From an uncultured Rhodocyclaceae bacterium (lineage in GTDB: Bacteria > Pseudomonadota > Gammaproteobacteria > Burkholderiales > Rhodocyclaceae), in contig URNG01000006.1 in NCBI GenBank assembly GCA_900549295.1, positions 1 through 50,883 on the forward strand: a DNA stretch of 50,883 nt. Direction: 5' to 3'. The translations under genes were made by a program, and so were the position numbers. A model generated the notes under the pieces. It searched no databases and was not told the DNA's origin. It saw only the letters and a program-made list of their open reading frames with translations. Of this stretch, positions 15,459-23,903 are shown piece by piece; position 1 is the first letter of the stretch; every line of letters begins with the position of its first letter.

Positions 15459-17420
15459 TCAGGCCGCCTTTCGTGCAATCGGGAAGGTTTTGCAATCGAC
15501 GATCTTCAGATCGGCGGAAACCTTGCCGCGTCGGCCATCTTCAAACTTGACCTCGGTTTCGATGAACTGGCTGGTCTTGCCGTCGTAGAGCGCGTCGATC
15601 AGCACCTTGTATTTTTCCGACACAAAATTGCGCCGCACCTTGCGCGTGCGCGTCAGTTCGTCGTCGTCCGGGTCGAGTTCCTTGTGCAGGATGAGGAAAC
15701 GATGCACCTGCGAATCAGCCACCATGGCGTCGCTGGCGAGCGTGGCATTCACTTCTTCCAGACAGGTCTTGATGAGTTCATAGACTTCCGCCTTCGCCGC
15801 CAGATCGGTGTAGCCGGAATAGGCGATGCCGCGCCGTTCCGCCCAGTTGCCGACGGCGCCGACGTCGATGTTGATGAAGGCGGTCACCATGCCGCGATCC
15901 GCGCCGAAACAGACGGCTTCCTTGACGTGCTGGAAGAATTTCAGCTTGTTCTCGATATAGTTGGGCGCGAACATCGCGCCGTTGGCGAGCTTGCCGACGT
16001 CCTTGGCGCGGTCGATGATCTTCAGGTGCCCGTCCTCGTCGAGAAAACCGGCGTCGCCGGTGAGAAACCAGCCTTCCGCATCGCAGGCTTCCGCCGTGGC
16101 TTCCGGGCGCTTGTAATATTCCTTGAGCAGCATCGGGCCTTTGACCAGCACTTCGCCGTTATCGGCAATCTTAAGTTGCACGCCGGGCGCGGCCTGGCCG
16201 ACCGAGTCGAACTTGATCTGGCCATCGGGTTGCAGGCAGACATAGGCGCAGGTTTCGGTCTGGCCATAGAACTGCTTCAGGTTGATGCCGATGGAGCGAT
16301 AGAACTTGAACAGATCCGGCCCGATTGCCGCGCCGGCGGTATAGGCCGCGCGGATGCGGCTCATGCCCAGCACGTTGCGCAGCGGCCCGTAAACCAGCAG
16401 GTTGCCCAGCCAGTACTGGAGGCGATCCGCGCCGGAAACCGGCTTGCCGTCGAGAATGTTGGCCCCGCAGCGCTTGGCGACGGCCATGAAGTGGTGGAAG
16501 AGCTTTTGCTTCAGTTTGCCCGCGTCCTCCATGCGGATCATCACCGAGGTCAGGAGGCTCTCGAACACGCGCGGCGGGGCAAAATAGTAGGTGGGGCCGA
16601 TTTCGCGCAGGTCGGTCATCACCGTGTCGCCGGATTCCGGGCAGTTGATGGTGAAACCGGCCACCATCGCCTGCGCGAAGGAGAACAGGTGATCGCCGAC
16701 CCAGGCCATGGGCAGATAGGAAAGGATGTCGCCGTCGGCGCTCATCCTGTCCGTCTCGATACAGCCGCGCGCGGCGGCGATGAAGGCTGCGTGCGTCTGG
16801 CAGACGCCCTTGGGTTTGCCGGTGGTGCCGGAGGTGTAGAGCATCACCGAAATGTCATCGAAATGGCCGCGCTCGATTTCATGATCGAGAAAATCGGGAT
16901 GGTTGCGGTCGTGGATGCGCCCCATTTCCATCAGCGCCTGCATGTCGTGCAGGAAAGGCTGGTTGTAGTGACGCATGCCGCGCGGATCGTCGTAGACGAT
17001 GTGCTCCAGCGCCGGCACCTGCGCCTTGATCTCGAGCATTTTGTCGACCTGCTCCTGGTCTTCGACGGCGATGAAGCGCACGCCGGCATCCTGCAGCACG
17101 AACAGCATTTCTTCCGCCACCGCATCCTGATAGAGCGGCACCGGCACGCCGCCCAGACATTGAGCGGCGGTCATCATCATGTAGAGATGCGGGCGGTTGT
17201 CGCCGACGATGGCGAGATTGTCCCCCCGGCGGAAACCCAGTTCGGCCAGACCGCAGGCCAGCGCCCGCACGCGCTCGGCGACGTCGGCCCAGGTGAGGGT
17301 CTGCCAGATGCCGAGATTCTTTTCGCGCATGGCGGGCGCCAGCGGGCGAACAGCGGCATGGTGCATCATCAGGCGCGGGAAGGTGTGCTGACCATCCGGC
17401 GCGGCGTACTTTGCCTGCAT
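15459..17420 (-). CDS. Long-chain acyl-CoA ligase-like AMP-dependent synthetase
   Basis: The 653-residue enzyme starts at ATG 17420, with GGAGACA upstream; a start at 17435 was rejected. It has the AMP-binding P-loop YTSGTTGKPKG (near 195-205), the adenylate motif FYGQTETCAYV (near 380), and GWFLTGDAGFLDEDGHL followed by IIDRAKDVGKLANGAMFAPNYIEN. The length and the APNYIEN segment are those of the long-chain (FAA/bubblegum-type) ligases rather than short-chain ones. It would convert an imported acid to its CoA ester. It is the first gene of the LIV operon and faces a Crp/Fnr regulator gene across the promoter region. Confidence 0.9.
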   Translation of the reverse strand: MQAKYAAPDGQHTFPRLMMHHAAVRPLAPAMREKNLGIWQTLTWADVAERVRALACGLAELGFRRGDNLAIVGDNRPHLYMMMTAAQCLGGVPVPLYQDAVAEEMLFVLQDAGVRFIAVEDQEQVDKMLEIKAQVPALEHIVYDDPRGMRHYNQPFLHDMQALMEMGRIHDRNHPDFLDHEIERGHFDDISVMLYTSGTTGKPKGVCQTHAAFIAAARGCIETDRMSADGDILSYLPMAWVGDHLFSFAQAMVAGFTINCPESGDTVMTDLREIGPTYYFAPPRVFESLLTSVMIRMEDAGKLKQKLFHHFMAVAKRCGANILDGKPVSGADRLQYWLGNLLVYGPLRNVLGMSRIRAAYTAGAAIGPDLFKFYRSIGINLKQFYGQTETCAYVCLQPDGQIKFDSVGQAAPGVQLKIADNGEVLVKGPMLLKEYYKRPEATAEACDAEGWFLTGDAGFLDEDGHLKIIDRAKDVGKLANGAMFAPNYIENKLKFFQHVKEAVCFGADRGMVTAFINIDVGAVGNWAERRGIAYSGYTDLAAKAEVYELIKTCLEEVNATLASDAMVADSQVHRFLILHKELDPDDDELTRTRKVRRNFVSEKYKVLIDALYDGKTSQFIETEVKFEDGRRGKVSADLKIVDCKTFPIARKAA

Positions 17421-17490
17421 AAATTGTCTCCTCACGCCGCAACTCTTTGTCTGCGGTCTTTGGTGTTGGGCTGATTGTGACGCCCGTTTG

Positions 17491-17579
17491 CTTACATGAA
17501 ACTTGCATCCGCGCCACTTACATACCTTGCGGCCAGTGTAGGGAGCTTTGCTGCTTATAATTGTCGCCAGACAGACAAT
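17491..17579. promoter_or_regulatory. Divergent control region between the LIV/ligase operon and the Crp/Fnr gene
   Basis: A direct repeat CTTACAT occurs at 17491-17497 and 17517-17523, 26 bases apart. A perfect -10 TATAAT lies at 17556-17561 facing the regulator gene, without a good -35, which suggests activator dependence. ATTGTC (17560-17565) and GACAAT (17574-17579) form an inverted repeat over the likely start site, a possible autoregulatory operator. All of this is inference from pattern. Confidence 0.45.
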
Positions 17580-17590
17580 CCGGAAAATAA

Positions 17591-18271
17591 ATGAAAAATA
17601 ATGAGGAGTTGCTGCGTTCGTCCCTCTGGGGGCAGGCGCTGAACGAGGAGGAGCTGCAGCGCGCCCTGGCCGGGACGGTGGAGCGGCGTTTTGCGGCCGG
17701 TGCCTTCATCTGCATGAAAGGCGAGCCGGTCACGCACTGGATGGGCATCATCGACGGCCTGGGCAAGATGACCAGCCACTGGACCAGCGGCAAGACGACT
17801 TCACTCACCGGCATCGGCAACGGCGGCTGGTTTGGCGAAGGCTCGCTCCTGAAGGAAGAGCCGCGCCGCTACGACGTCATGGCGATCCGCGACAGCCGCG
17901 TGGCGTTCATGAACCGCGCCACCTTCCTGTGGCTGCTCGACCACAGCATTGCCTTCAACCGCTACATGATTACCCAGTTGAACGAGCGCCTGGGCCAGTT
18001 CATCGGCATGATGGAGAACGAGCGCCTGCTCGACATCGACACCCGCATCGCTCGCGTGCTGGCCGCCCTGTTCAACCCGGTGCTCTATCCGGACACCCAG
18101 CGTCTGCTGCAGATTTCCCAGGAAGAACTCGGCTATCTCGCCGGCGTTTCCCGCCAGCGCACCAACCAGGGCATCAAGGCGCTGGAGGAAGCGGGCCTGG
18201 TGCGCTGCGAATATGGCGGCATTCACGTGCTTGATCTGGATGGTCTGCAATCGTTCGGTGAAGCACACTAG
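17591..18271 (+). CDS. Crp/Fnr-family transcriptional regulator
   Basis: The 226-residue protein has an N-terminal cyclic-nucleotide-binding-type beta roll (about 20-125, with GGWFGEGSLLKEEPRRYDVMA), a long dimer helix, and a C-terminal winged helix with the recognition helix in LAGVSRQRTNQGIKAL (about 184-199). The cysteine cluster of FNR is absent, so it is not an oxygen-sensing Fe-S protein. The GE and R positions of the phosphate-binding cassette are only partly kept, so the ligand is uncertain. Divergent placement makes the LIV/ligase operon its probable target. Confidence 0.88.
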   Translation: MKNNEELLRSSLWGQALNEEELQRALAGTVERRFAAGAFICMKGEPVTHWMGIIDGLGKMTSHWTSGKTTSLTGIGNGGWFGEGSLLKEEPRRYDVMAIRDSRVAFMNRATFLWLLDHSIAFNRYMITQLNERLGQFIGMMENERLLDIDTRIARVLAALFNPVLYPDTQRLLQISQEELGYLAGVSRQRTNQGIKALEEAGLVRCEYGGIHVLDLDGLQSFGEAH

Positions 18272-18292
18272 CCTCGGGTATATTCGCGCCCC

Positions 18293-18970
18293 ATGATGAG
18301 AAAAGCAGTCGTTCTTCTTTCCGGCGGACTGGATTCGGCCACCTGTCTGGCGCTGGCGCGCGAACAGGGTTTTGCCGCTTACTGTTTGTCCTTCGATTAC
18401 GGCCAGCGGCACCGCGCCGAACTGGCGGCAGCGCAGCGCGTGGCGGCGGCGCTGGGCGCTGCGGAGCAGCGGGTGATCGATTTCGGGCTGGCGCAATTCG
18501 GCGGTTCGGCGCTCACCGACACGGCGCTCGCCGTGCCCACCGACGGCGCGCAGAGCGGCATTCCCATCACCTACGTGCCGGCGCGCAACACCATCATGCT
18601 GTCGCTGGCGCTGGCCTGGGCCGAGGTGCTGGGCAGCCGCGACATTTTCGTCGGGGTGAACGCGGTGGATTATTCCGGCTATCCGGATTGCCGCCCGGAA
18701 TACATCGCCGCCTTCGAGAAAATGGCCAATCTCGCCACCAAGGCGGGGGCCGAGGGCCAGGGCGTGCATATCCACGCGCCGCTGATCGATCTTTCCAAGG
18801 CCGACATCATTCGCGAAGGCGTGCGCCTGGGTGTCGATTACGGCCTTACCGTTTCCTGCTATCAGGCCGATGGCGAAGGCCGCGCCTGCGGTGTCTGCGA
18901 CTCCTGCCGCCTGCGCGCTGCGGGTTTTGCCGCCGCCCGCATCACCGATCCGACCCTTTACCAGTGCTGA
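18293..18970 (+). CDS. queC: 7-cyano-7-deazaguanine synthase QueC
   Basis: The 225-residue enzyme has the PP-loop SGGLDSATC (10-18) and the zinc site Cys189, Cys199, Cys202, Cys205 (ACGVCDSC). It also has CLSFDYGQRH and YVPARNTIML, both highly conserved in QueC. It converts 7-carboxy-7-deazaguanine to preQ0 with ATP and ammonia, in queuosine biosynthesis. No other que gene is in the window. There is no clear Shine-Dalgarno sequence, and TATATT at 18279-18284 stands just ahead of the start, so a very short leader is possible. YeeE/YedE follows after one base. Confidence 0.95.
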   Translation: MMRKAVVLLSGGLDSATCLALAREQGFAAYCLSFDYGQRHRAELAAAQRVAAALGAAEQRVIDFGLAQFGGSALTDTALAVPTDGAQSGIPITYVPARNTIMLSLALAWAEVLGSRDIFVGVNAVDYSGYPDCRPEYIAAFEKMANLATKAGAEGQGVHIHAPLIDLSKADIIREGVRLGVDYGLTVSCYQADGEGRACGVCDSCRLRAAGFAAARITDPTLYQC

Positions 18971-18971
18971 C

Positions 18972-20072
18972 ATGAACGAGCTGTCCCCCAACCTGATCCT
19001 GGGTCTGAGCTTCGCGCTCGCCTTCTGCTTCGCCCTGATCGGCCAGAAAACCCATTTCTGCACCATGGGCGCAGTGGCCGACATCGTGAACATGGGCGAC
19101 TGGAGCCGCATGCGCATGTGGGCGCTGGCGATTGGCGTCGCTGTTCTGGGCGCAGGCTCGCTCGATCTGGCCGGGTCGATCGACTTGAACAAATCGCTGT
19201 ACCGCAGCACGAATCTCCCTTGGCTCTCCTACCTGCTCGGCGGTTTCTGCTTCGGCTTCGGCATGGTGCTGGCTTCCGGCTGCGGCTCGAAAACCTTGTT
19301 GCGCATTGGCGGCGGCAATCTGAAATCCCTGGTCGTCCTGCTCGTGCTGGGCGTATTCGCCTACATGTCGATGCGCGGCATCCTCGCCGTCTGGCGGGTG
19401 AATTTCCTTGACCCGTGGGCCATTCCCCTGCCCAACGGCAACGATCTGGCCAGCCTGCTGCGCCAATCCGGATTGAGCGCCACGGCGGCCGGCGCGCTGG
19501 CCGTCTATGGCGGCGGCGGCGCGCTGCTCGTCTGGAGTCTGGCGCGGCGCGATTTCTGGACGCCGGACAACCTGATCGGCGGCATCGGCAGCGGACTGGT
19601 GATCGTCGGCGTCTGGTACGTGAGCGGCCACCTGGGCTATGTTGCCGAACACCCGGAAACCCTGCAGGAAGCCTTTCTGGGCACCAACAGCGGGCGCATG
19701 GAGGCGTTTTCCTTCGTCGGCCCCACCGCCTACACGCTGGAATGGCTGATGCTGTGGTCGGACAGCAGCCGGGTGCTGACCCTGGGCATCGCCACCGTGC
19801 TCGGCCTGCTCGTCGGGTCGCTCGCCTGGTCACTCGCCACGCGCAGCTTCCGCTGGGAAGGCTTTGCCGGCGTCGAAGACACCACCAATCACCTGATCGG
19901 CGCGGCGCTCATGGGCTTTGGCGGCGTCACGGCGCTCGGCTGTACCATCGGCCAGGGCCTGAGCGGCGTATCCACGCTGGCACTCGGCTCCTTCCTGGCG
20001 CTGGCCGCCATCGTCGGCGGTGCCGTCGCCGCGCTCAAATTCCAGTACTGGCGCATCATGCGCGAAGCCTGA
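18972..20072 (+). CDS. YeeE/YedE-family sulfur (thiosulfate-type) transporter
   Basis: From ATG 18972 the protein has 366 residues and about ten hydrophobic segments. Three conserved cysteines sit where the TsuA thiosulfate transporter has them: Cys30 in THFCTMGAV, Cys103 in LASGCGSKTLLR, and Cys324 in ALGCTIGQGLSG. In that family these pass thiosulfate through the membrane. An in-frame extension to 18831 lies inside queC and is not real. It probably shares the queC transcript. The substrate may be thiosulfate or another small sulfur anion; a selenium compound is an alternative. Confidence 0.87.
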   Translation: MNELSPNLILGLSFALAFCFALIGQKTHFCTMGAVADIVNMGDWSRMRMWALAIGVAVLGAGSLDLAGSIDLNKSLYRSTNLPWLSYLLGGFCFGFGMVLASGCGSKTLLRIGGGNLKSLVVLLVLGVFAYMSMRGILAVWRVNFLDPWAIPLPNGNDLASLLRQSGLSATAAGALAVYGGGGALLVWSLARRDFWTPDNLIGGIGSGLVIVGVWYVSGHLGYVAEHPETLQEAFLGTNSGRMEAFSFVGPTAYTLEWLMLWSDSSRVLTLGIATVLGLLVGSLAWSLATRSFRWEGFAGVEDTTNHLIGAALMGFGGVTALGCTIGQGLSGVSTLALGSFLALAAIVGGAVAALKFQYWRIMREA

Positions 20073-20134
20073 ATCGCGCCGCCTTTCCCGCCACGGCGGT
20101 CGATAAATGCCGATGCCACGCAAAAACCTTCTCT

Positions 20135-20140
20135 TATAAT
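20135..20140 (+). promoter_or_regulatory. Likely -10 element for the EAL-HDOD gene
   Basis: A perfect TATAAT lies 30 bases ahead of the GTG start. No convincing -35 hexamer is seen at 16-18 bases upstream. This is a weak prediction. Confidence 0.35.
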
Positions 20141-20170
20141 GGCCGCATAAATCGAATCATCGGAGGCGTC

Positions 20171-21586
20171 GTGTTCAAGAAAATTTTTGGCCGTTTGCTG
20201 GGTGATGCAGGAGGTAATACAGCGGGGAATGTAGCGCCGGCCACGCCGGCGCGGGATGCGCTTGCTCCAGTCGCAGTCACCCCGGAAAAAACGGCTCCCC
20301 CGGCCATCGTTTCGGCGCAGGATGCCATGCAGGCAGCGCAGAATGCCGAAACCGCCGCCACCTATCTGTGCCGCGAGCCGATTCTCGATGAAAACCAGCG
20401 CATCGTTGCCTACCAGTTTTCGCTCCAGGAAGCGGCGCGTCAGAATATCCGCCACAGCAGCAGCCGGCTGCGCCATCTGTACGCTGAAATCCTCATCGGT
20501 CATTTGCTCGATGCGCGCATCGACCGCCTGCTCGGACAGCGCCAAGCCTGCATCGAGATTCCCGATTCCTTCCTGACCGATCCGCTGCTCGACAAGCTGC
20601 CGGCCCGGCAGATCATGCTGATGCTGGCCCCGCCCCTGCCCGAAGCGGGCAGCCTGGCCCCGGCGGCGCTGGTCGCCGCGCTGCAGCAGCGCCAGGCCGC
20701 CGGTTTCCACATCTGCCTGCCCGATCCGCTGGTGATTCAGGAATACAGCGCCGCCTTGCCGCTGGCGCAATTCATCACCCTGCACGCCCCCACGCTCTAC
20801 CCCAATCACTGCACCCGCCTGCGCCAGTTGCAAACCGGGCAGAACAGCAAGGCGCGCTGGCTGGTGCGCGATCTGCCGGCGCTGGAAGATTTCCGCTTTG
20901 CCCACAAGATCGGGGCCGGCCTCTTCCACGGCGATTTCGTCACCAGCCGCGAAGAATGGGGCAAGCGCGAGCCCGGCCCGGGCACCCTGCACATCGCCAC
21001 CCTGATTTCCAAGCTGCGCGCCGACGGCGACACCAAGGAAATCGCCAGCCTGCTGAAGCAGGACGCCGCGCTCTCGCTGCGCCTCCTGCGCTACGTGAAT
21101 TCCGCTGCCTACCAGCCGCAGGAACCCGTCACCTCGATCGAGCACGCGCTGCTCATGTTCGGCCGCGAACGCCTCTACCGCTGGCTGATCCTGCTCGCCT
21201 GCGCGCCGGACGCCAACAACGGGCGCACCTCGGCAGCGCTGGAAATCGCCCTGGTGCGCGCCCGCATGCTGGAACTGCTGGCCAGGGCCCCGGGGCAGGG
21301 CGAACCGCTCTTCCTGGTCGGTTTGCTGTCGCTCGCCGACATCGTCCTGCAAGTACCCCTGGCCAAGGCCATCGCCCCGCTGTCGCTGGCCGACGAAGTG
21401 CGCGCCGCGCTGCTCGAACAGCAAGGCCCGTACTACCCCTTCCTCGACCTCGCCATCGCCTGCGAGCAGGGCTTCAAACACCCCGAACGCCTGCAGCAGG
21501 CCACCGAACGCTGCGCCATCACCCCGGAAGAAGCCACCGACTGCCACCTCGAAGCGCTCAACTGGGCGATGGAAGTACAGGGCTGA
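20171..21586 (+). CDS. EAL-HDOD (YuxH-like) signalling protein with degenerate EAL domain
   Basis: I place the start at GTG 20171, which follows CGGAGG at 20161-20166; this gives 471 residues. Upstream in-frame sequence belongs to a shadow of the transporter gene. Residues 62-260 have the fold pattern of an EAL domain beginning REPILDENQRIVAYQF, but the EAL motif and metal ligands are missing, so it cannot hydrolyse cyclic-di-GMP as usual. Residues about 275-470 form an HDOD domain (EIASLLKQDAALSLRLLRYVNSAAY), a protein-interaction domain found in signalling regulators. Such proteins affect motility and type IV pili in several bacteria, which fits the pilin operon 3 kb away. Confidence 0.85.
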   Translation: MFKKIFGRLLGDAGGNTAGNVAPATPARDALAPVAVTPEKTAPPAIVSAQDAMQAAQNAETAATYLCREPILDENQRIVAYQFSLQEAARQNIRHSSSRLRHLYAEILIGHLLDARIDRLLGQRQACIEIPDSFLTDPLLDKLPARQIMLMLAPPLPEAGSLAPAALVAALQQRQAAGFHICLPDPLVIQEYSAALPLAQFITLHAPTLYPNHCTRLRQLQTGQNSKARWLVRDLPALEDFRFAHKIGAGLFHGDFVTSREEWGKREPGPGTLHIATLISKLRADGDTKEIASLLKQDAALSLRLLRYVNSAAYQPQEPVTSIEHALLMFGRERLYRWLILLACAPDANNGRTSAALEIALVRARMLELLARAPGQGEPLFLVGLLSLADIVLQVPLAKAIAPLSLADEVRAALLEQQGPYYPFLDLAIACEQGFKHPERLQQATERCAITPEEATDCHLEALNWAMEVQG

Positions 21587-21631
21587 GGGTTCATTCGGCG
21601 CGGTTTTGCACAAAAAACCACGCGCAAAAAA

Positions 21632-21653
21632 ATGGCCGCAAACCTGCGGCCAT
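21632..21653. terminator. Bidirectional intrinsic terminator
   Basis: ATGGCCGCA (21632-21640) and TGCGGCCAT (21645-21653) make a perfect 9-base stem with an AACC loop. It is followed by TTTT on the plus strand and by a run of T on the minus strand. It separates the convergent EAL-HDOD and Tim44 genes. Confidence 0.88.
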
Positions 21654-21672
21654 TTTTGCGTCGCGGTGCGCT

Positions 21673-22563
21673 TTACGCCTGCTCGATCCCGGCAATCACC
21701 CAGCCCCGGCTGCCGTCGGTCGGCTTGGTCATGTGCCAGACTTCTGAGAAGTTCTCGACCGGGCCGTTGCGCTCTTCGCGGATCTGGCCGCTGAAATGCA
21801 CGCTGACGATGTAGCGGCGTTCTTCCTCGGTCACGTCGAGCACCTCGGCGTCCAATTGCACCACGTCGGTTTCCTGCGTCGCGCCGTTACGCTCTTCGAT
21901 GGCCAGTTTCACTTCGGCAAAGACTTCCGGGCTGGTGAATTCGCGGATGTCGTCCAGGTTGCCGGCGTCGTTCGCCGCTTGCAGGCGGATGAAATTCACC
22001 TTGGCGTTGCGCACGAAAGCCGCCGTATCGAAATCCGCCGGGATGTTGCCGCCGGAGGCAGGTGCCGCATTGGCCATCGCACCGCCCACGGCACCACCCT
22101 GCACGCCCGCTGCTGCATCGGTTACCGGCGTGAATTGCGGCCGCACCGCCTGTCCGCCGCCCTGACCCGCCGCCGCGTATTGCAAGCCTTGTGCCGGGGC
22201 GCTCTTGTTACGCGTGAAGTAGCGGAACAGCATCAGCGCGGCAATCGCCAGCAAAGCGATCAGCATGATGTTGGCCATTTCCTCGCCAAAACCCAGGTGC
22301 GAAGCCAGTGCCGCCAAGCCCAGACCAGCGGCCAGACCCGCCAGCGGACCCATCCAGGAACGCTTGGGCTGCGCCTGCTGGCCCGGTGCGCCCGCCTGTT
22401 GCTGCTTGGGCGCCTGCTGGGCCGTGTTGTTCTTGGGCGGCGGCGTCATCTGCCGCTTCATGCCCATGGAACCGCCGCCACCCATGCGCCGTGCTTCGGC
22501 GTCGCTGATGTTGAGCGTAAAGCCGACGACGACGGCGGCCACCAATGCAAGAAATTTGTTCAT
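21673..22563 (-). CDS. Tim44-domain membrane protein
   Basis: The 296-residue protein starts at ATG 22563 with a signal or anchor segment (about 1-20). A Gly/Met/Gln/Pro-rich region including RRMGGGGSMGMKRQ follows, then a hydrophobic pair at about 73-115. The C-terminal 140 residues (from FDTAAFVRNAKVNFIRLQAAND to WHMTKPTDGSRGWVIAGIEQA) match the bacterial Tim44-like domain, an alpha/beta cradle related to the mitochondrial import protein. The function in bacteria is unknown; an envelope role is likely. It appears to be a single-gene transcript. Confidence 0.87.
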   Translation of the reverse strand: MNKFLALVAAVVVGFTLNISDAEARRMGGGGSMGMKRQMTPPPKNNTAQQAPKQQQAGAPGQQAQPKRSWMGPLAGLAAGLGLAALASHLGFGEEMANIMLIALLAIAALMLFRYFTRNKSAPAQGLQYAAAGQGGGQAVRPQFTPVTDAAAGVQGGAVGGAMANAAPASGGNIPADFDTAAFVRNAKVNFIRLQAANDAGNLDDIREFTSPEVFAEVKLAIEERNGATQETDVVQLDAEVLDVTEEERRYIVSVHFSGQIREERNGPVENFSEVWHMTKPTDGSRGWVIAGIEQA

Positions 22564-22747
22564 GCTTGTCTCCAGAAAAAAACGGCCTGATTGTAGACGC
22601 CTACTGCCTTCCGAAAAACCATCGATATGCGCAGTAAAACTTCGCAAAAACGGAAGATTGATGCGGTTCAGCGTACAAACAGGGCAAACCTGACGGTAGC
22701 GGCGAATGCTGCCGCAAGCAGCAAAGGAAATTCTGAATCAATCAAAA

Positions 22748-22817
22748 CCGTTCGGGCTGAGCCTGTCGAAGCCCCTGATGTTGCAGGTGATGCCCTTCGA
22801 CAAGCTCAAGGCGAACA
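22748..22817. repeat. REP-like inverted repeat in the 311-base gap before cobO
   Basis: The gap 22564-22874 contains no credible gene. In it, CGTTCGGGCTGAGCCTGTCG with its flank (22748-22774) is answered by an inverted copy ending in AGGCGAAC (22793-22817); the two arms agree at most positions. This resembles the TTCGGGCTGAGCCTGTCGAA repeat family widespread in betaproteobacterial intergenic regions. Open frames across it (RAEPVEA/RQAQGE) are typical repeat artefacts. Confidence 0.75.
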
Positions 22818-22874
22818 GATTGGCTCAGCGTTTCCCAAACAGTGAAATTTGCGCCAACCGGATGGCTGCCCCGA

Positions 22875-23465
22875 TTACCACTCCAGCCCCGGCATGGCCT
22901 GCACCCCAGCCTGAAAAGCGTGTTTTTCCATGCCGATGTCGCTCACCGTATCCGCGAGTTCACGCAAGGCAGGCGGCGCGCCGCGACCGGTAACGATCAC
23001 GTGCTGCATCGGCGCTCGCGCGCGCAGCGCAGCGCAGACGGCATCCAGGTCGAGCCACTGGTATTTGAAGGCATAGGTGAGTTCATCGAGAATCACCAGA
23101 TCAATGCCGGGGTCCGCCAGATGCCCGCAAGCCACGGCCCAGGCCGCCTGCGCGGCGGCGGCGTCGCGCGCCTTGTCCTGAGTTTCCCAGGTAAAACCCT
23201 CGCCGCCGGTATGCCAGTTCACGCCGGGTTGCTGGCGGAAAAAAGCTTCTTCTCCGGTATCGCTGCGCCCCTTCACGAACTGCACCACCGCCGCCCGCTG
23301 CCCGTGCCCCAAGGCCCGCGCCAGCACGCCGAAAGCGGCGCTCGACTTGCCCTTGCCGTTGCCGGTATGCACCACCAGCACGCCGCGCGCCACTTTTGCC
23401 GCATCGATCTTGCCGTCGATCACGGCCTTCTTCTTCTGCATGCGTTCCTGATGGCTGATGCTCAT
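22875..23465 (-). CDS. cobO: Cob(I)yrinic acid a,c-diamide adenosyltransferase
   Basis: The 196-residue enzyme has the P-loop HTGNGKGKSSAAFG (33-46), which CobO/BtuR proteins use to bind ATP in a reversed orientation. It also has VQFVKGRSDTGEE, LVILDELTYAFKY and the late VIVTGRGAPP. It adds the adenosyl group to Co(I) corrinoids, giving adenosylcobalamin. The ATG at 23465 has GGAG 9 bases upstream; the GTG at 23474 is too close to that site. A btuCD-like pair at 31.1-32.9 kb also serves corrinoid supply. No cobalamin riboswitch was seen here. Confidence 0.93.
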   Translation of the reverse strand: MSISHQERMQKKKAVIDGKIDAAKVARGVLVVHTGNGKGKSSAAFGVLARALGHGQRAAVVQFVKGRSDTGEEAFFRQQPGVNWHTGGEGFTWETQDKARDAAAAQAAWAVACGHLADPGIDLVILDELTYAFKYQWLDLDAVCAALRARAPMQHVIVTGRGAPPALRELADTVSDIGMEKHAFQAGVQAMPGLEW

Positions 23466-23528
23466 GGAGGTCACTCCGGAAAAAAATGCCAGCTTATACG
23501 ACAGCAGCCGTTTTCGTTCCGCCCGCCT

Positions 23529-23903
23529 TCAAGCATCCGCCTTGCCGGGGCTGGATTCGGCAAAGATCGCGCAGGTCGCGTTGAGCAGCGCCTGACGATC
23601 CCGCGAACTCTGCCGGTAGTTGTCGAGCAGGATTTGCTCGTCCGCCGTCATTGCGCGCGCGGCCCGGCCTGTGTGCTCATCCGTGGCGAAGCGCCCGGTC
23701 AGCACATAGACGACGTCGATGGCCGCCTTTTCCGCCAATTGCCCGAGCAATTCCGCCGAAGCGCGCTTTCTGCCGGTGCAGACGTCGCGCAGTCCCTGCG
23801 GCCCCTCCCCGATCAGGCGGGAAGCCTCGGCCTGTGACAGACCCAGGCGGTTCAGTTCCTGGCGCAAGCGCCAGGGTATATTGTCCATTCTATCGCTTGA
23901 CAT
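23529..23903 (-). CDS. Small helix-turn-helix regulator, phage-repressor-like
   Basis: The 124-residue protein has an N-terminal Cro/CI-type helix-turn-helix (about 9-60, LGLSQAEASRLIGEGPQGLRD and CTGRKRASAELLGQLAE). It also has a C-terminal helix MTADEQILLDNYRQSSRDRQALL, a pattern common in prophage and integrated-element regulators. The predicted start at 23903 has no clear ribosome site; ATG 23888 is an alternative. No phage genes lie nearby, so it may be a domesticated remnant. It is divergent from the pilin operon and could act there, but nothing shows this directly. Confidence 0.75.
   Translation of the reverse strand: MSSDRMDNIPWRLRQELNRLGLSQAEASRLIGEGPQGLRDVCTGRKRASAELLGQLAEKAAIDVVYVLTGRFATDEHTGRAARAMTADEQILLDNYRQSSRDRQALLNATCAIFAESSPGKADA

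Noticed and set aside
22627..22845. Small plus-strand frame in the gap before cobO
   Set aside because: Its RAEPVEA ... RQAQGE sequence is a known translation artefact of the REP-like repeat.
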